From NCBI RefSeq assembly GCF_006491595.2, contig NZ_VEVQ02000001.1, positions 1 through 64,000 of the forward strand: a DNA stretch of 64,000 bases, written 5' to 3'. Positions 8,759 through 18,421 of the stretch are shown piece after piece. The stretch is from Flavobacterium jejuense (lineage in GTDB: Bacteria > Bacteroidota > Bacteroidia > Flavobacteriales > Flavobacteriaceae). The notes beneath the pieces were generated by a model. That model saw only the letters and a list, made by a program, of their open reading frames with translations, was not told the origin of the DNA and searched no databases. A program made the translations under genes and the position numbers. Each line of letters opens with the position of its first letter. The first letter of the stretch is position 1.

Positions 8759-11578
8759 TTAAAACCATTTTCTAGTAAATAATGAAACTAAAGTTTTTGG
8801 ACTTATAGTAATTATAAATCTTATTTTTTGTCCGTAATTTTTATCATTTAATTCAAAACCATTTGAAGATTGAACGGGTAAAAATAATTCAAAATAGTCT
8901 GGAACTAAGTTTAAATGAATACCAGAATCATATAGGAATTTAGTAGGTTCAAAATGATTTTTTAATAGACCAACATCTCCATATATCTGAACCCAATTCC
9001 AAATGTTTAAAGATCCATTTATTGTGGTCATCCAATTATTTGCAAAACGAGTGTCAAGTTTTGATTTGAAACCACCTTCTGAATAAACAAATTGTTGACT
9101 GAATAAACCAACCGATTCGCTTCTTCCTAATAAATTAGTTTGAAAAGTTAAATCTACAGGCTTTTCTAATCCAAAACGATGTGAGTTATTAGTAGTATTA
9201 GAATATATGAATTTTCCAGCAAAGAAGCGTAAACTAAGTTGTCTATTGTTTTCAAATAATTTTCTGTAATTAATTTCAGTGGTTATATTTCCAAAAGAAT
9301 TAGAAATTTGTACTTGATTAGATATGTTAAACACTTTTGTAATTTCTGATTGAGAATTAGTATAAGCTGCACTAAAAACGGAAAGCTTAGCATCATTATT
9401 ATTTAAAGATGAGTTTATTGGAATTTCTTTATCAATAAAAAATTGTTTAATTTGTATGTATTCTTTTTTATTTGTCCTAAAATCTCTATCTCTAAAAATA
9501 AATTGAATGGATGGAATAATTCGAGTATATTTTGCATTTGGAGCATAATGAGATTGATTTCCAGTTAGACCATAAATAATTCTGTATAGTTTACTATCAT
9601 CTCTAATATAATCATCTACTGAAGCTGAAAAATTACCAATTATTGTTCCAGTATTTGTTGAATAAAATGGAGCTATGCTAAAATTAAAAGGCTTGTTTAA
9701 CATGGATCTATTATTCAATCTGACGCCTAAAGAAATACCATCATAAAGATTATATTCAAATTCTGGCATATAAAATATTTGATTGTAATTTGGTTCCTCT
9801 AGATCTTTGTAAAAATTAAATTTTAAAGGTCTATGATTAAAGAAAAAACCTTTTAAAGATTTCCAGTTATTTCGTAAATTATATTCTGGAACTTCGTTGT
9901 TGTAATTTAAAACAAATTTTGTGGCTTCATTCCTTGAGAATACTAATGTAGTATCAGTTTTTATATTTTCAACCCATTCTTTTGAAATGATACTATCTTT
10001 TTTTAATTGGTAAACTGAAATAGGAACATTTGTTTTTGTTTTGTTTTTTATCCTTAAAATAACTTCATCTTCTGTTTTAGAAACTTTAGCTATTTTAAAA
10101 TCAATTAAATCTCTGCTATTTATTATTGTATTAAAAAACCAATCTATATTTTTTGACGTTTTGTTTTTTAAAATCATCTCAAAATCAATATGATTCGTTT
10201 GGTAATTTTGATTTAAAATGATGAATTCCTTTATAGTATTTTCAACAACATCATTATCCAAATAACTATCTAAGTATCTTAGACTAAGACCAGCTTTGTA
10301 TTTATTGGCTATTTGTTCATTAAATTTGATTAATTTGTTTTTTGATGTACTTAAAGGTTGATCTAAATTTTTTCTAGCCATCAACATATATAGGTAGTTA
10401 TATTGTTGATTAAAGTCTAAATTAATAAAATGATAGGATCTTAACAGTTTAAGCTTGGCTAAATTTCCAGTCATTTTCATGTCAGGATGAAATTCGTCCA
10501 TATATTGCATCATTACAAAAACCTGAATTGCATCTTGTATCCATTGGTCTTTTCTTGGGTTAAGTTGTAATGTGTTTTTTAAAAAATTGTTTGTGTAGGT
10601 TTTTAAAAACATTAATTCAAACATAAATTCGTCTGAGAAAGGACTTAAAAAGGAAGGAAGCTGATTTAATCCATAGAAAGGTTGACGATCATAGTCTTCT
10701 TTGGAAACAATTATTTTTTCAGTTTTACTAGTTCCTATTTTCTCTTTTATAAAATGCGTTATTTTGTCAATAATGATTGCTTTATCAATATCTTCTAGTT
10801 TTGATTCTAGATTTGTACTTACTTCAATTAGATCATTTTTATAACTGGTGAACTCTTTTTTTGGAGTTATACAAAAAGTTATGTCTAACCTTTTTTTTCC
10901 AGTAAAGGTATAAGTATCAAAACTAGCATTTGTAGTGTTTGAGTTTTCAGAATTTAAATCGGAAACTATAAAATGTCCTTTTGGAATTTCAAATTTTACA
11001 GTATAGTCTGTAGGTGCATTTGAAATATCGTCTAAATTTTCATTACTATATTTTACAAATTGCATGTTTTCAAAACGAGCAGGAGCTAAGAACCAGTTTT
11101 TTAAGTACAGCTTTCCATCGTTATTAAAACCATATTTGGTAAATCTATCATTTGGAATTTTTAGAGTATAGAATAGGGTTATTTTTGTACTTCTATTTGG
11201 CGTAAGTGGTTGGGCTAAATTTAAAATTACAATATCAATATTGTCTTTGTCTCTTTCCCATTCTAGGATTTTAAAGTTTTCATCGACTACATTTTTAATT
11301 TCAGTATACCCTCTATCTTCTTCTTTTGCGAGATGAAAAGCTCTTACATATTCATCAGAAAAACGTTTGGCTAAATTGGAGTTTTTTGAAGAAAAAGCAT
11401 GATTCCAATCGTTTAAAATTATAGAATTAATAGTACTATTACTAGTATTTACATAATTCAACTCCTGCTGTACCATAAGGGTTTTCTCCTCTTGATTTAC
11501 TCTAACAGTAATGGTTGAATTATGTTGAGAAAAACTGAGGCACGAAAATAATAGTAAAACTAAACCTTTAATTTTCAA
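8759..11578 (-). CDS. M1 aminopeptidase-like outer-membrane protein with a degenerate zinc site and C-terminal beta-barrel
   Basis: The 939-residue protein starts with the signal peptide MKIKGLVLLLFSCLSFSQ. Residues to about 470 resemble the bacteroidete gluzincin (M1 peptidase-like) module, including DQWIQDAIQVFVMMQY at the place where M1 enzymes have the WLDEG-type helix. Where HExxH should be I read FELMF near residue 288, so both zinc-binding histidines appear lost. From about residue 600 to the end the sequence is strand-rich with alternating aromatic residues and ends in RKWF with a terminal Phe, as outer-membrane barrels do. I infer a surface or barrel protein with a non-catalytic peptidase-like periplasmic domain. 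Monocistronic. Function unknown. Confidence 0.65.
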   Translation of the reverse strand: MKIKGLVLLLFSCLSFSQHNSTITVRVNQEEKTLMVQQELNYVNTSNSTINSIILNDWNHAFSSKNSNLAKRFSDEYVRAFHLAKEEDRGYTEIKNVVDENFKILEWERDKDNIDIVILNLAQPLTPNRSTKITLFYTLKIPNDRFTKYGFNNDGKLYLKNWFLAPARFENMQFVKYSNENLDDISNAPTDYTVKFEIPKGHFIVSDLNSENSNTTNASFDTYTFTGKKRLDITFCITPKKEFTSYKNDLIEVSTNLESKLEDIDKAIIIDKITHFIKEKIGTSKTEKIIVSKEDYDRQPFYGLNQLPSFLSPFSDEFMFELMFLKTYTNNFLKNTLQLNPRKDQWIQDAIQVFVMMQYMDEFHPDMKMTGNLAKLKLLRSYHFINLDFNQQYNYLYMLMARKNLDQPLSTSKNKLIKFNEQIANKYKAGLSLRYLDSYLDNDVVENTIKEFIILNQNYQTNHIDFEMILKNKTSKNIDWFFNTIINSRDLIDFKIAKVSKTEDEVILRIKNKTKTNVPISVYQLKKDSIISKEWVENIKTDTTLVFSRNEATKFVLNYNNEVPEYNLRNNWKSLKGFFFNHRPLKFNFYKDLEEPNYNQIFYMPEFEYNLYDGISLGVRLNNRSMLNKPFNFSIAPFYSTNTGTIIGNFSASVDDYIRDDSKLYRIIYGLTGNQSHYAPNAKYTRIIPSIQFIFRDRDFRTNKKEYIQIKQFFIDKEIPINSSLNNNDAKLSVFSAAYTNSQSEITKVFNISNQVQISNSFGNITTEINYRKLFENNRQLSLRFFAGKFIYSNTTNNSHRFGLEKPVDLTFQTNLLGRSESVGLFSQQFVYSEGGFKSKLDTRFANNWMTTINGSLNIWNWVQIYGDVGLLKNHFEPTKFLYDSGIHLNLVPDYFELFLPVQSSNGFELNDKNYGQKIRFIITISPKTLVSLFTRKWF

Positions 11579-11735
11579 AGCATTTTTATAATAAGATTAC
11601 AATTTTAGTGAAAAGTTGCGTCATTTATGATTTTTTCATAAGAAAATGTCAATATATTTTTACAAATCTTTTTTTAAAGTAGGTAATGTTAATAAAATCA
11701 ATATTTTAAGGTAATGTTAGTAAGATCATAATAGT

Positions 11736-11743
11736 TACCTTTG
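11736..11743 (+). promoter_or_regulatory. Bacteroidota -7 promoter box
   Basis: TACCTTTG, 13 bases before the start codon of the endonuclease I gene. The upstream bases contain no exact TTG at the expected spacing. Confidence 0.5.
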
Positions 11744-11756
11744 TAAAAAAAGAATT

Positions 11757-13721
11757 ATGATGCCTCAAAAATTACTTTTACTATTTAGTCTTTTAACTGC
11801 TTCTATTTGTTCTTCGCAAATTTTTATCAATGAAATTGATGCAGATACAGCAGGTTCAGATCAACTAGAATTTATAGAATTAAAATCTACTAATCCAAAT
11901 TTCCCTTTAGACGGTTATGTTTTAGTTTTTTTTAATGAAACTAATTCTTCTAGTTATTTTACTTTTGATTTAGATGGTTATACAACAGATATTAATGGAA
12001 TTGCTCATTTTGGGAATAGTGCAGTAAATCCTTCACCTATGGGTGTTTTCTTTAATGGTGCAATTCAAAATGGTCCTGATGTTGTTGGTTTGTATCAAGC
12101 TAATCCTAGTGATTTTCCATATGACACATCCACTTCTACTGGAACTTTAGCAACTACTACAAATTTAATTGATGCTTTGGCTTATTCTAATTCAACAACT
12201 ACTCAACCTTCAAATTTAATGACTATTTTAGGACTTACTGTTTGCACAGGGAGTACAGTTGCAAAGTCAGTACAAAGAAAAAATGATGGTACTTATGAGT
12301 CAAAAGCTCCCACTCCAGGAGTTAATAATGATGGCAGTGGAGTTGTAATTAATTATGTAACAGTTTCTACTTCTCAAGCTAGTTATACAGAAGGAGATAG
12401 TTTTAATATAGTGTTTACTACCGATACTCCTGTAACTAACCAGACCTTGGTTGTTAATTTTACCACTGCAAATGGTACCTTTATGGCTAATGATATTACT
12501 GGAGGTTTTACTGTTTCTATTCCAGTTGGACAAACTACTGGGCAAACGTTTGTAACTCTTACAGATGATAGTACAGATGAAGGTGACGAAGAAATGCTTA
12601 TTGATGTTCAAGCCTTACCTTTTGGCTATTCTTCTGCCAATGATAATGTTATTATAAGAGTTTATGATAATGATTATGTGGTTCAAGCTTACGGTACTCC
12701 TTTAAACCCTACATATGGAATCGTTACACCAACAACACCAGCTGGTTATTACGATTCTTTAGAAGGTTTATCTGGTGCAGCTTTAAAACAAGCTTTACAA
12801 GATATTATTGCTGATCCTAATACGGTTCACGCCCATAATTATGGTGATATTGAATATATTTTAAAAGAATCGGATAAAAATCCTGAGAATTCTAATCAGG
12901 TTTGGCAAATGTATGTAGAAACACCTAAGCCTATAATAGATTATCAAACTGGTTCTAGTAACATAGGTGTTTGGAATAGAGAGCATATATTTCCACAGTC
13001 TCGAGGTGGTTTTTCAAGTGGTACTTCTTCCACAGCTGATGGTATAAATGTATGGTTGCCAACTGATGCTAATGATATTATGGCTGGGCATGGTGATGCT
13101 CATCATATTAGAGCAGAAGATGGAGCTGAAAACTCTACTCGAAGTAATAGGGATTATGGTGTGGATTATGATGGGCCAGTGGGAAGCCAAGGAAGTTGGC
13201 ATGGTGATGTAGCTAGAGGTTTGTTCTATATGGCTGTTCGTTATAATGGTCTTAATTTAGTAAATGGAGATCCATCTGATGCTATTGCTGGTCAAATGGG
13301 TGATTTAGCTTCTTTATTAGCTTGGAATACGCAAGATCCAGCAGATGATTTTGAAATGCATCGTAATAATTACATTTATACTTGGCAAGTGAATAGAAAT
13401 CCTTTTATAGATTATCCTCTTTTGGCTGATTATATTTTTGGAGCCAATTTTGGTCAACCCTGGTCTTTTTCTTTATCGAATGAGAATTTTGCAGCGAATT
13501 CTATTAAAGTTTATCCAAATCCAACCACTGATTATTTGATTTTTTCTGGTATTGAAGGTAGTGCCAAAGCGGGAATTTATAATTTATCTGGACAATTGAT
13601 AAAGGAATATGTTTTTGAAAATGAATCTCGATTCACTATTGATTTAGCTTCTGGTATGTATCTTGTAAAAGTTTCTAATGGGAATCAATCTATTCATAAA
13701 AAAATAGTAGTAAAAAAATAG
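11757..13721 (+). CDS. Secreted endonuclease I family nuclease with lamin-tail, Calx-beta-like and T9SS domains
   Basis: This 654-residue extracellular DNase/RNase candidate has four modules: a signal peptide (ending SICSSQ); a lamin-tail-like domain at about 20-190 (INEIDADTAGSDQLEFIEL); a Calx-beta-like domain at about 200-305 (SYTEGDSF, TDEGDEEM); and an endonuclease I domain at about 320-560. The nuclease domain carries the active-site motif NREHIFPQSRGG, with the general-base His, and GDAHHIRAE. A type A sorting domain beginning VYPNPTTDYL closes the protein, so it is exported by T9SS. It probably degrades environmental DNA for nutrients. A second in-frame Met follows the first. A terminator lies 22 bases downstream. 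Confidence 0.88.
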   Translation: MMPQKLLLLFSLLTASICSSQIFINEIDADTAGSDQLEFIELKSTNPNFPLDGYVLVFFNETNSSSYFTFDLDGYTTDINGIAHFGNSAVNPSPMGVFFNGAIQNGPDVVGLYQANPSDFPYDTSTSTGTLATTTNLIDALAYSNSTTTQPSNLMTILGLTVCTGSTVAKSVQRKNDGTYESKAPTPGVNNDGSGVVINYVTVSTSQASYTEGDSFNIVFTTDTPVTNQTLVVNFTTANGTFMANDITGGFTVSIPVGQTTGQTFVTLTDDSTDEGDEEMLIDVQALPFGYSSANDNVIIRVYDNDYVVQAYGTPLNPTYGIVTPTTPAGYYDSLEGLSGAALKQALQDIIADPNTVHAHNYGDIEYILKESDKNPENSNQVWQMYVETPKPIIDYQTGSSNIGVWNREHIFPQSRGGFSSGTSSTADGINVWLPTDANDIMAGHGDAHHIRAEDGAENSTRSNRDYGVDYDGPVGSQGSWHGDVARGLFYMAVRYNGLNLVNGDPSDAIAGQMGDLASLLAWNTQDPADDFEMHRNNYIYTWQVNRNPFIDYPLLADYIFGANFGQPWSFSLSNENFAANSIKVYPNPTTDYLIFSGIEGSAKAGIYNLSGQLIKEYVFENESRFTIDLASGMYLVKVSNGNQSIHKKIVVKK

Positions 13722-13742
13722 TAGAAAAAGCTATATATTATT

Positions 13743-13768
13743 AAAAACGACTAAAAGTCGTTTTTTTT
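13743..13768 (+). terminator. Rho-independent terminator
   Basis: AAAAACGACT pairs with AGTCGTTTTT around a 3-base loop and is followed by more T. It ends the endonuclease I transcript. Confidence 0.85.
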
Positions 13769-13826
13769 GTTACAAATTGTTGAGTAGGTCGTCTTAAATT
13801 TATCATTAACAATAAAACGAATCCTT

Positions 13827-14258
13827 ATGAAAAACTTTTTGTACACCTTAGTATTTGTATTTTGTAGCAGTATCATCTTTGCACAATCCTTTAAAAAATT
13901 TGAAAATAATAAAGAAGTTTCTTCTTTTGTTGTCCATAAAAACTTGTTTTCAGATATTGAAATTAGTGAAAAAGGAGGTAACTCAGAAGAGACAAAAATT
14001 GTAGACTTCTTAAAGAAAATAGAATTTGTAAAGGTTTTTTCTACTTCCAATGTTAGTCTTAGAAATGACATGAAAACTATTGCTAAAAAATACAAAAAGA
14101 ATAAAAATTTGGAACAATTGATGCGATTTTCAGAAAATGGTAAAGAAGCTAGTTTTTTAATGAAAACTAATAAAAAAGAAGAATTAGAAGAATTGATGAT
14201 TTTTGTAGAAGGATCTGGTAAAAGTGATAGTGTTTTGATTCTTTTTTCTCTAAGTTAG
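13827..14258 (+). CDS. DUF4252 family secreted protein
   Basis: The 143-residue protein has a signal peptide (MKNFLYTLVFVFCSSIIFAQ) and the DUF4252 pattern: a stretch reading VFSTSNVSLRNDMKTIAKKY, then EQLMRFSENGKEASFLMKT and a final strand SDSVLILFSL. DUF4252 proteins are small Bacteroidota envelope proteins, often near sigma/anti-sigma genes; their role is unknown. Here no sigma factor is adjacent. It is somewhat shorter than usual, ending soon after the last strand. It is flanked by terminators on both sides, so it is its own transcript. Confidence 0.75.
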   Translation: MKNFLYTLVFVFCSSIIFAQSFKKFENNKEVSSFVVHKNLFSDIEISEKGGNSEETKIVDFLKKIEFVKVFSTSNVSLRNDMKTIAKKYKKNKNLEQLMRFSENGKEASFLMKTNKKEELEELMIFVEGSGKSDSVLILFSLS

Positions 14259-14283
14259 ATTTTTTATGTAACTGAATTAGTTA

Positions 14284-14316
14284 AAACCTGTAAGATTCTG
14301 TCTTACAGGTTTTTTA
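14284..14316 (+). terminator. Rho-independent terminator
   Basis: AAACCTGTAAGA pairs with TCTTACAGGTTT around 5 bases, followed by T. It lies 26 bases after the DUF4252 gene. Confidence 0.9.
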
Positions 14317-14396
14317 ATTTAATAACTCCCATTTATACGTTTACTATTATCTTTTCTTCTTAAAAATGACTATTTTAGATGAAGTAATGTATTATC

Positions 14397-15959
14397 ATGA
14401 CACGTATAAAAAAAATAATTCTATTCTTTTTTGGTATTATCCTTTCTCTAGGTATACTCAATTTTGGAATAAATCTTTGGATTGAAATTCAATTGCCTCA
14501 AATTATTAACGAGAAAAATGATTCCGATTATCAAGTTTCTTATGAGGATATTGATTTGTCTTTGTGGCATGCTAACATAAAAATGCATCACATTTCAGTT
14601 GTTCCAAAATCGAATCTTAAAAATACAGACCAAAAAACAGGAATTTACGCTACAGTATCTGAAATTGAAGTGGTTGATTTTAATCTTTGGGGTATTTTAT
14701 TTGGTGATAAAATAAAAGCTAAACAATTAGTAGTAATTCAACCTAAAATTATTTTGTATAAGAATACTAAAAATGTTATTAGTGACCCTAAAAGTATTCA
14801 AGCTAAAGTGATTCAGCCTTTTGAGAAAATAATATTGGTATCTGATATTATTTTAAGCGAAGGTACTTTAACAGTGAAAAACAACACTACAAAACAAAGT
14901 TTAGCTGGGTTTAGCAATCTTAATTTAAAATTAGAAGGCATCGTTTTGAATGAAGAAACGTTACAAGAGAAAATTCCTTTTACCTATAAAAACTATTCGC
15001 TAGTTTGTGATAGCTTATTTTATCACGTGAATGATTTTTATAAAGTGAGTTCGCATAAAATGATAGCTACTGATTCGTCCTTAAATATAGCGGCTTTTCA
15101 ATTGCTTCCTAAATGTAGTAGAAAAGAATTTGTGCAACAAATTCCGAAAGAGAGCGATTTATATACTGTTTTTGTGACAGATATTGCACTTTCAAAAATG
15201 GATTGGGGATTCAAAAATGATGTTTTTTTCTATACTAGTAATGCGATACATATTAATGCGCTAAATGCTAATATTTATCGAGGCAAAATGCCTGAAGATG
15301 ATTTGTCTAAAAAGAAATTATATAACAGCCTATTACGAGATCTATCTTTTGATTTAAAGGTAGACACGCTCCAAATTACCCATTCAAAGTTGGTATACGA
15401 AGAAGAAAAAGATTTTACAGAAGGTCCTGGTAAATTATCTTTTACCGATTTTAATATGACAGTTTTAAATCTTCAAAGCGGTTTTCAAAAAAGCAAAGTA
15501 TCTGATACCAAGATAACTGTACAATGTAGATTTATGGAAGAATCTATGTTAAATGTTGACTGGAGTTTTAACACATTGGATGTATCAGATGGTTTTAAGA
15601 TTAAAGGTACTATTTTAAATTTTAATACTGAGAAATTATCGTATTTTACAAAGCCCTATCTTAATGTTATTGTAAAAGGAACCTTAGACAAAGTTTATTT
15701 TAATTTTGCAGGTAATGATGTTAGTAATAAAGGTGATTTTGCTTTGCAATATGATAATTTAGTAGTTGATGTTTATAGAAATAATAAGCGACAAAAAATT
15801 AATAAATTTTTATCTGCTATTGGGAATTTGTTTATTAAAGACGACTCTGATGAAGCTTTAAAGACGACTGAAATTGAAGTTGAACGCAAACCAGAGAAAT
15901 CATTTTATAACTTTTTATGGATAAGTATAGCGGAAGGACTTAAGCACATTTTGATTTAA
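14397..15959 (+). CDS. AsmA-like / DUF748-type envelope protein
   Basis: The 520-residue protein has one N-terminal membrane segment (residues about 5-25) followed by a long strand-rich periplasmic part with the AsmA-type pattern: YEDIDLSLWHANIKMHHISV, then EIEVVDFNLWGILFGDKIKAKQLVVIQPKI. AsmA/TamB/DUF748 relatives are thought to form beta-grooves that move lipids between membranes or influence outer-membrane assembly; that role here is inferred from the family. It has no operon partners. I am sure of the general architecture and less sure of the family branch. Confidence 0.65.
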   Translation: MTRIKKIILFFFGIILSLGILNFGINLWIEIQLPQIINEKNDSDYQVSYEDIDLSLWHANIKMHHISVVPKSNLKNTDQKTGIYATVSEIEVVDFNLWGILFGDKIKAKQLVVIQPKIILYKNTKNVISDPKSIQAKVIQPFEKIILVSDIILSEGTLTVKNNTTKQSLAGFSNLNLKLEGIVLNEETLQEKIPFTYKNYSLVCDSLFYHVNDFYKVSSHKMIATDSSLNIAAFQLLPKCSRKEFVQQIPKESDLYTVFVTDIALSKMDWGFKNDVFFYTSNAIHINALNANIYRGKMPEDDLSKKKLYNSLLRDLSFDLKVDTLQITHSKLVYEEEKDFTEGPGKLSFTDFNMTVLNLQSGFQKSKVSDTKITVQCRFMEESMLNVDWSFNTLDVSDGFKIKGTILNFNTEKLSYFTKPYLNVIVKGTLDKVYFNFAGNDVSNKGDFALQYDNLVVDVYRNNKRQKINKFLSAIGNLFIKDDSDEALKTTEIEVERKPEKSFYNFLWISIAEGLKHILI

Positions 15960-16394
15960 ACGAGATGAAAGAAGCACATCTGAATCCAAGTAGTTTGTCA
16001 AATATCCTTTATTTTTTAAAGTCATTGTACTTTAGTGTGATTAGTCGTAGTTTTAGTCTTGTTTTTACGTTTTAAATTTTATACATATTGCACTTGTAGT
16101 TGTAAAATTAAGTGCTAAATTTACAAAATAGCCACAAACTAGAAGATGAAACATTCCAGCGTTATAAGTTATATTTAGAGGATAAAAAAGAATATGCAAA
16201 CTAGCTCACGATATAAAATAATAAGAGTTAAAGCGCTAAACCCTTAGTTGGTAAATATTGAAAAAAGTCAGTCAAACATATAATTTGACAATCATATATA
16301 GAATAACGGTATAATTGTATTTTTTGACTAAGTATTAAACCGAAAGTAAGTACATTTTTTACCTTACTATTCTTATACAAAATCTAAATGCAGA
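15960..16394. other. Intergenic region without a recognisable gene
   Basis: The 435 bases are AT-rich in all frames with frequent stops. I see no hairpin terminator, RNA gene or clear promoter box. A short open stretch near 16010-16075 reads like a membrane-type peptide but has no start. The region separates the housekeeping block from the Crp regulator. Confidence 0.5.
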
Positions 16395-16985
16395 ATGAAA
16401 GAAGAGTTTAAGCAATATATAGCATCATATCTCAAATTATTTCCACATTCAAGCTTAGAGGAATTAGAAATTTTACGCACACAATTAATTATAAAAGAGT
16501 TTGATAAAAAAGATTTTTTTTTTAGTAGTGGAGAAATTCAAAGAAATATGGGTTACGTGTGTGAAGGGTTATTGAGGAGGTATTATATAAATGAAAAAGG
16601 AAATAAAATAACAACGGGTTTTGTTAGGGAAAATCAATATGCAACGGATTATCCTGCTTTCATAAGACAAAAACCAACTAAGTATTTTATGGAATGTCTT
16701 GAACCATCAATAATTATAGAATTGTCTTACGAAAACATACAGGAAGGTTATAAAAAATTTAAGAACAATGAAAAGTATGGTAGACTAACTGCAGAATATG
16801 TTTTGACAGTTCAAACTGACCGAGTTGAAAGTTTTTTATTTGAGAATGCCGAACAAAGGTATTTAAACTTCATAGATCGAAACCCTGACCTTATTAATAG
16901 AATAAGTTTAACTCATTTGTCTTCATATCTAGGCATTGAAAGACAATCATTGAGTAGGATACGAAATAAAATTGCAAAAAAATAA
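16395..16985 (+). CDS. Crp/Fnr family transcriptional regulator
   Basis: The 196-residue protein has an N-terminal cyclic-nucleotide-binding-type jelly roll (about 10-130, with FFFSSGEIQRNMGYVCEGLLRRYY) and a C-terminal winged helix whose recognition helix lies in SYLGIERQSLSRIRNKI. This short form without the canonical cAMP-binding arginine loop is common in Bacteroidota and probably senses another ligand or none. The next gene, an M20 amidohydrolase, starts 74 bases downstream on the same strand and is a likely target or operon partner. Confidence 0.85.
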   Translation: MKEEFKQYIASYLKLFPHSSLEELEILRTQLIIKEFDKKDFFFSSGEIQRNMGYVCEGLLRRYYINEKGNKITTGFVRENQYATDYPAFIRQKPTKYFMECLEPSIIIELSYENIQEGYKKFKNNEKYGRLTAEYVLTVQTDRVESFLFENAEQRYLNFIDRNPDLINRISLTHLSSYLGIERQSLSRIRNKIAKK

Positions 16986-17059
16986 GATTGTCACATATGT
17001 GTCAGGTACAATTCAATATTGAATCAGATCTTTGTAATGTAAAACAAAATATTTCAAAA

Positions 17060-18361
17060 ATGATTTCAAATAAAAAAATTGTCAAAATAGTATTTGCTGT
17101 ACAATTAACGTTCTTACCATTTTTTATGTTGGGACAAAGTAAAACGACAGACATTGCTCTTCATAAAATGGTTCAGCAACGAACTGAACTTATGTTTGAT
17201 AGTCTTGTAAAAATCCGAAGAGATTTTCACACTTATCCTGAATTAGCAGAGGAAGAAGAAGGAACCTCAAAGAAGATAGCATTTTATCTAAAATCATTGG
17301 GCTTAGAGGTATATACTCATATTGGAGGTTATGGAGTAGTTGGAATTCTAAGAACCAATAAAAAAGGAAAACGAATTGCTTGGAGAGCTGATATTGATGC
17401 TCTTGAATCGAACCACTCAGATGTAGTCAATTTTTCATCAAAAAATAAAGGCGTGAGACATATTTGTGGACACGACGTGCATACAACCATTGCACTTGGA
17501 ATAGCAAAAGTACTAACAAGCTTAAAAGAAAACCTTAGAGGAACTGTTTATTTTATATTTCAACCTTCAGAAGAAAATTGGGTAGGAGCAAAAGCTATGA
17601 TTGATGACGGTTTGTTTGATCTTATTGATCCAGAAGAAATATACGCATTACATATTGGACCGATGTCTGAAGGAATTATTACCACAAAGGCAAGGAACCC
17701 TTTTGCAGATTATAAAGGAATTGAAATTACTTTCGAAAATACAAAGGGTAAGAAAAACATAATTGACTATACAAAAGCCCTTTTTTTGAATCTTCAAAAT
17801 GTTTTACCTGACAGTAAATTCTGGGATAATAAAAATCTATTAGATCCAAATATAGGATTAGGAAATCCAAATACAATATTTAAAGACTATCTCACGGTTA
17901 ATCCAAATATCGCTGTTAAAGAAACTGATAATGAGATTTCAGTTAGAGCATATTTAAGTGCTGAAAAGGAAACTCAGTTGGAGTTGATATTAAATCAATT
18001 AAGAATGAAACTTAAGAAATCTAGATACTCTGCACAATTTTTGGATATTAAATTTTATAAAGAAACTGCTTTAGTGCTTAATGATGAACAATTAACCTCA
18101 GAAACGATGTCTAGTATTGGTGAGATTTATGGAAATGAACACGTTCTTCCACTTTATGGGGCTATACCTGATGGTCGTGGTGATGATTTTTCTTTATTTC
18201 AGCGAAAAATTCCAGGAGTCTATTTTTTGCTGGGCGCTTCAAATTTTGAAAAAGGAATAATTTCAATGCCTCATTCGCCAAACTTTGCTGTAGATGAAAG
18301 TTGTATTAAAACAGGAGTAAACTTTTTTTCATCAATGATAATAGAAAGACTAAAACAATAA
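17060..18361 (+). CDS. M20D amidohydrolase, secreted (N-acyl-amino-acid hydrolase / hippurate hydrolase-like)
   Basis: This zinc-dependent amidase/carboxypeptidase-like enzyme cleaves acyl or aminoacyl amide bonds. I choose the Met at 17060 because it begins a signal peptide (ISNKKIVKIVFAVQ, ending FMLGQ); the frame extends 24 codons upstream without signal character. Motifs are FHTYPELAEEEEGTS at the N-terminus, the metal site ICGHDVHTTIAL, the general-base glutamate in QPSEENWVGAKAM, and the C-terminal metal histidine region MPHSPNF. The export signal suggests action in the periplasm or outside. It sits between a Crp-type regulator and a TlpA-like lipoprotein. Confidence 0.82.
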   Translation: MISNKKIVKIVFAVQLTFLPFFMLGQSKTTDIALHKMVQQRTELMFDSLVKIRRDFHTYPELAEEEEGTSKKIAFYLKSLGLEVYTHIGGYGVVGILRTNKKGKRIAWRADIDALESNHSDVVNFSSKNKGVRHICGHDVHTTIALGIAKVLTSLKENLRGTVYFIFQPSEENWVGAKAMIDDGLFDLIDPEEIYALHIGPMSEGIITTKARNPFADYKGIEITFENTKGKKNIIDYTKALFLNLQNVLPDSKFWDNKNLLDPNIGLGNPNTIFKDYLTVNPNIAVKETDNEISVRAYLSAEKETQLELILNQLRMKLKKSRYSAQFLDIKFYKETALVLNDEQLTSETMSSIGEIYGNEHVLPLYGAIPDGRGDDFSLFQRKIPGVYFLLGASNFEKGIISMPHSPNFAVDESCIKTGVNFFSSMIIERLKQ

Positions 18362-18421
18362 AGTACAGTTGTTACATCTTATAAAACTAATTGCTTACGA
18401 GAATTTTTATTCGGTTTTTAT

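Noticed and set aside
12300..12611. Reverse-strand frame inside the endonuclease I gene
   Set aside because: Antisense shadow; Ser/Ile-rich translation typical of the reverse of a coding frame.
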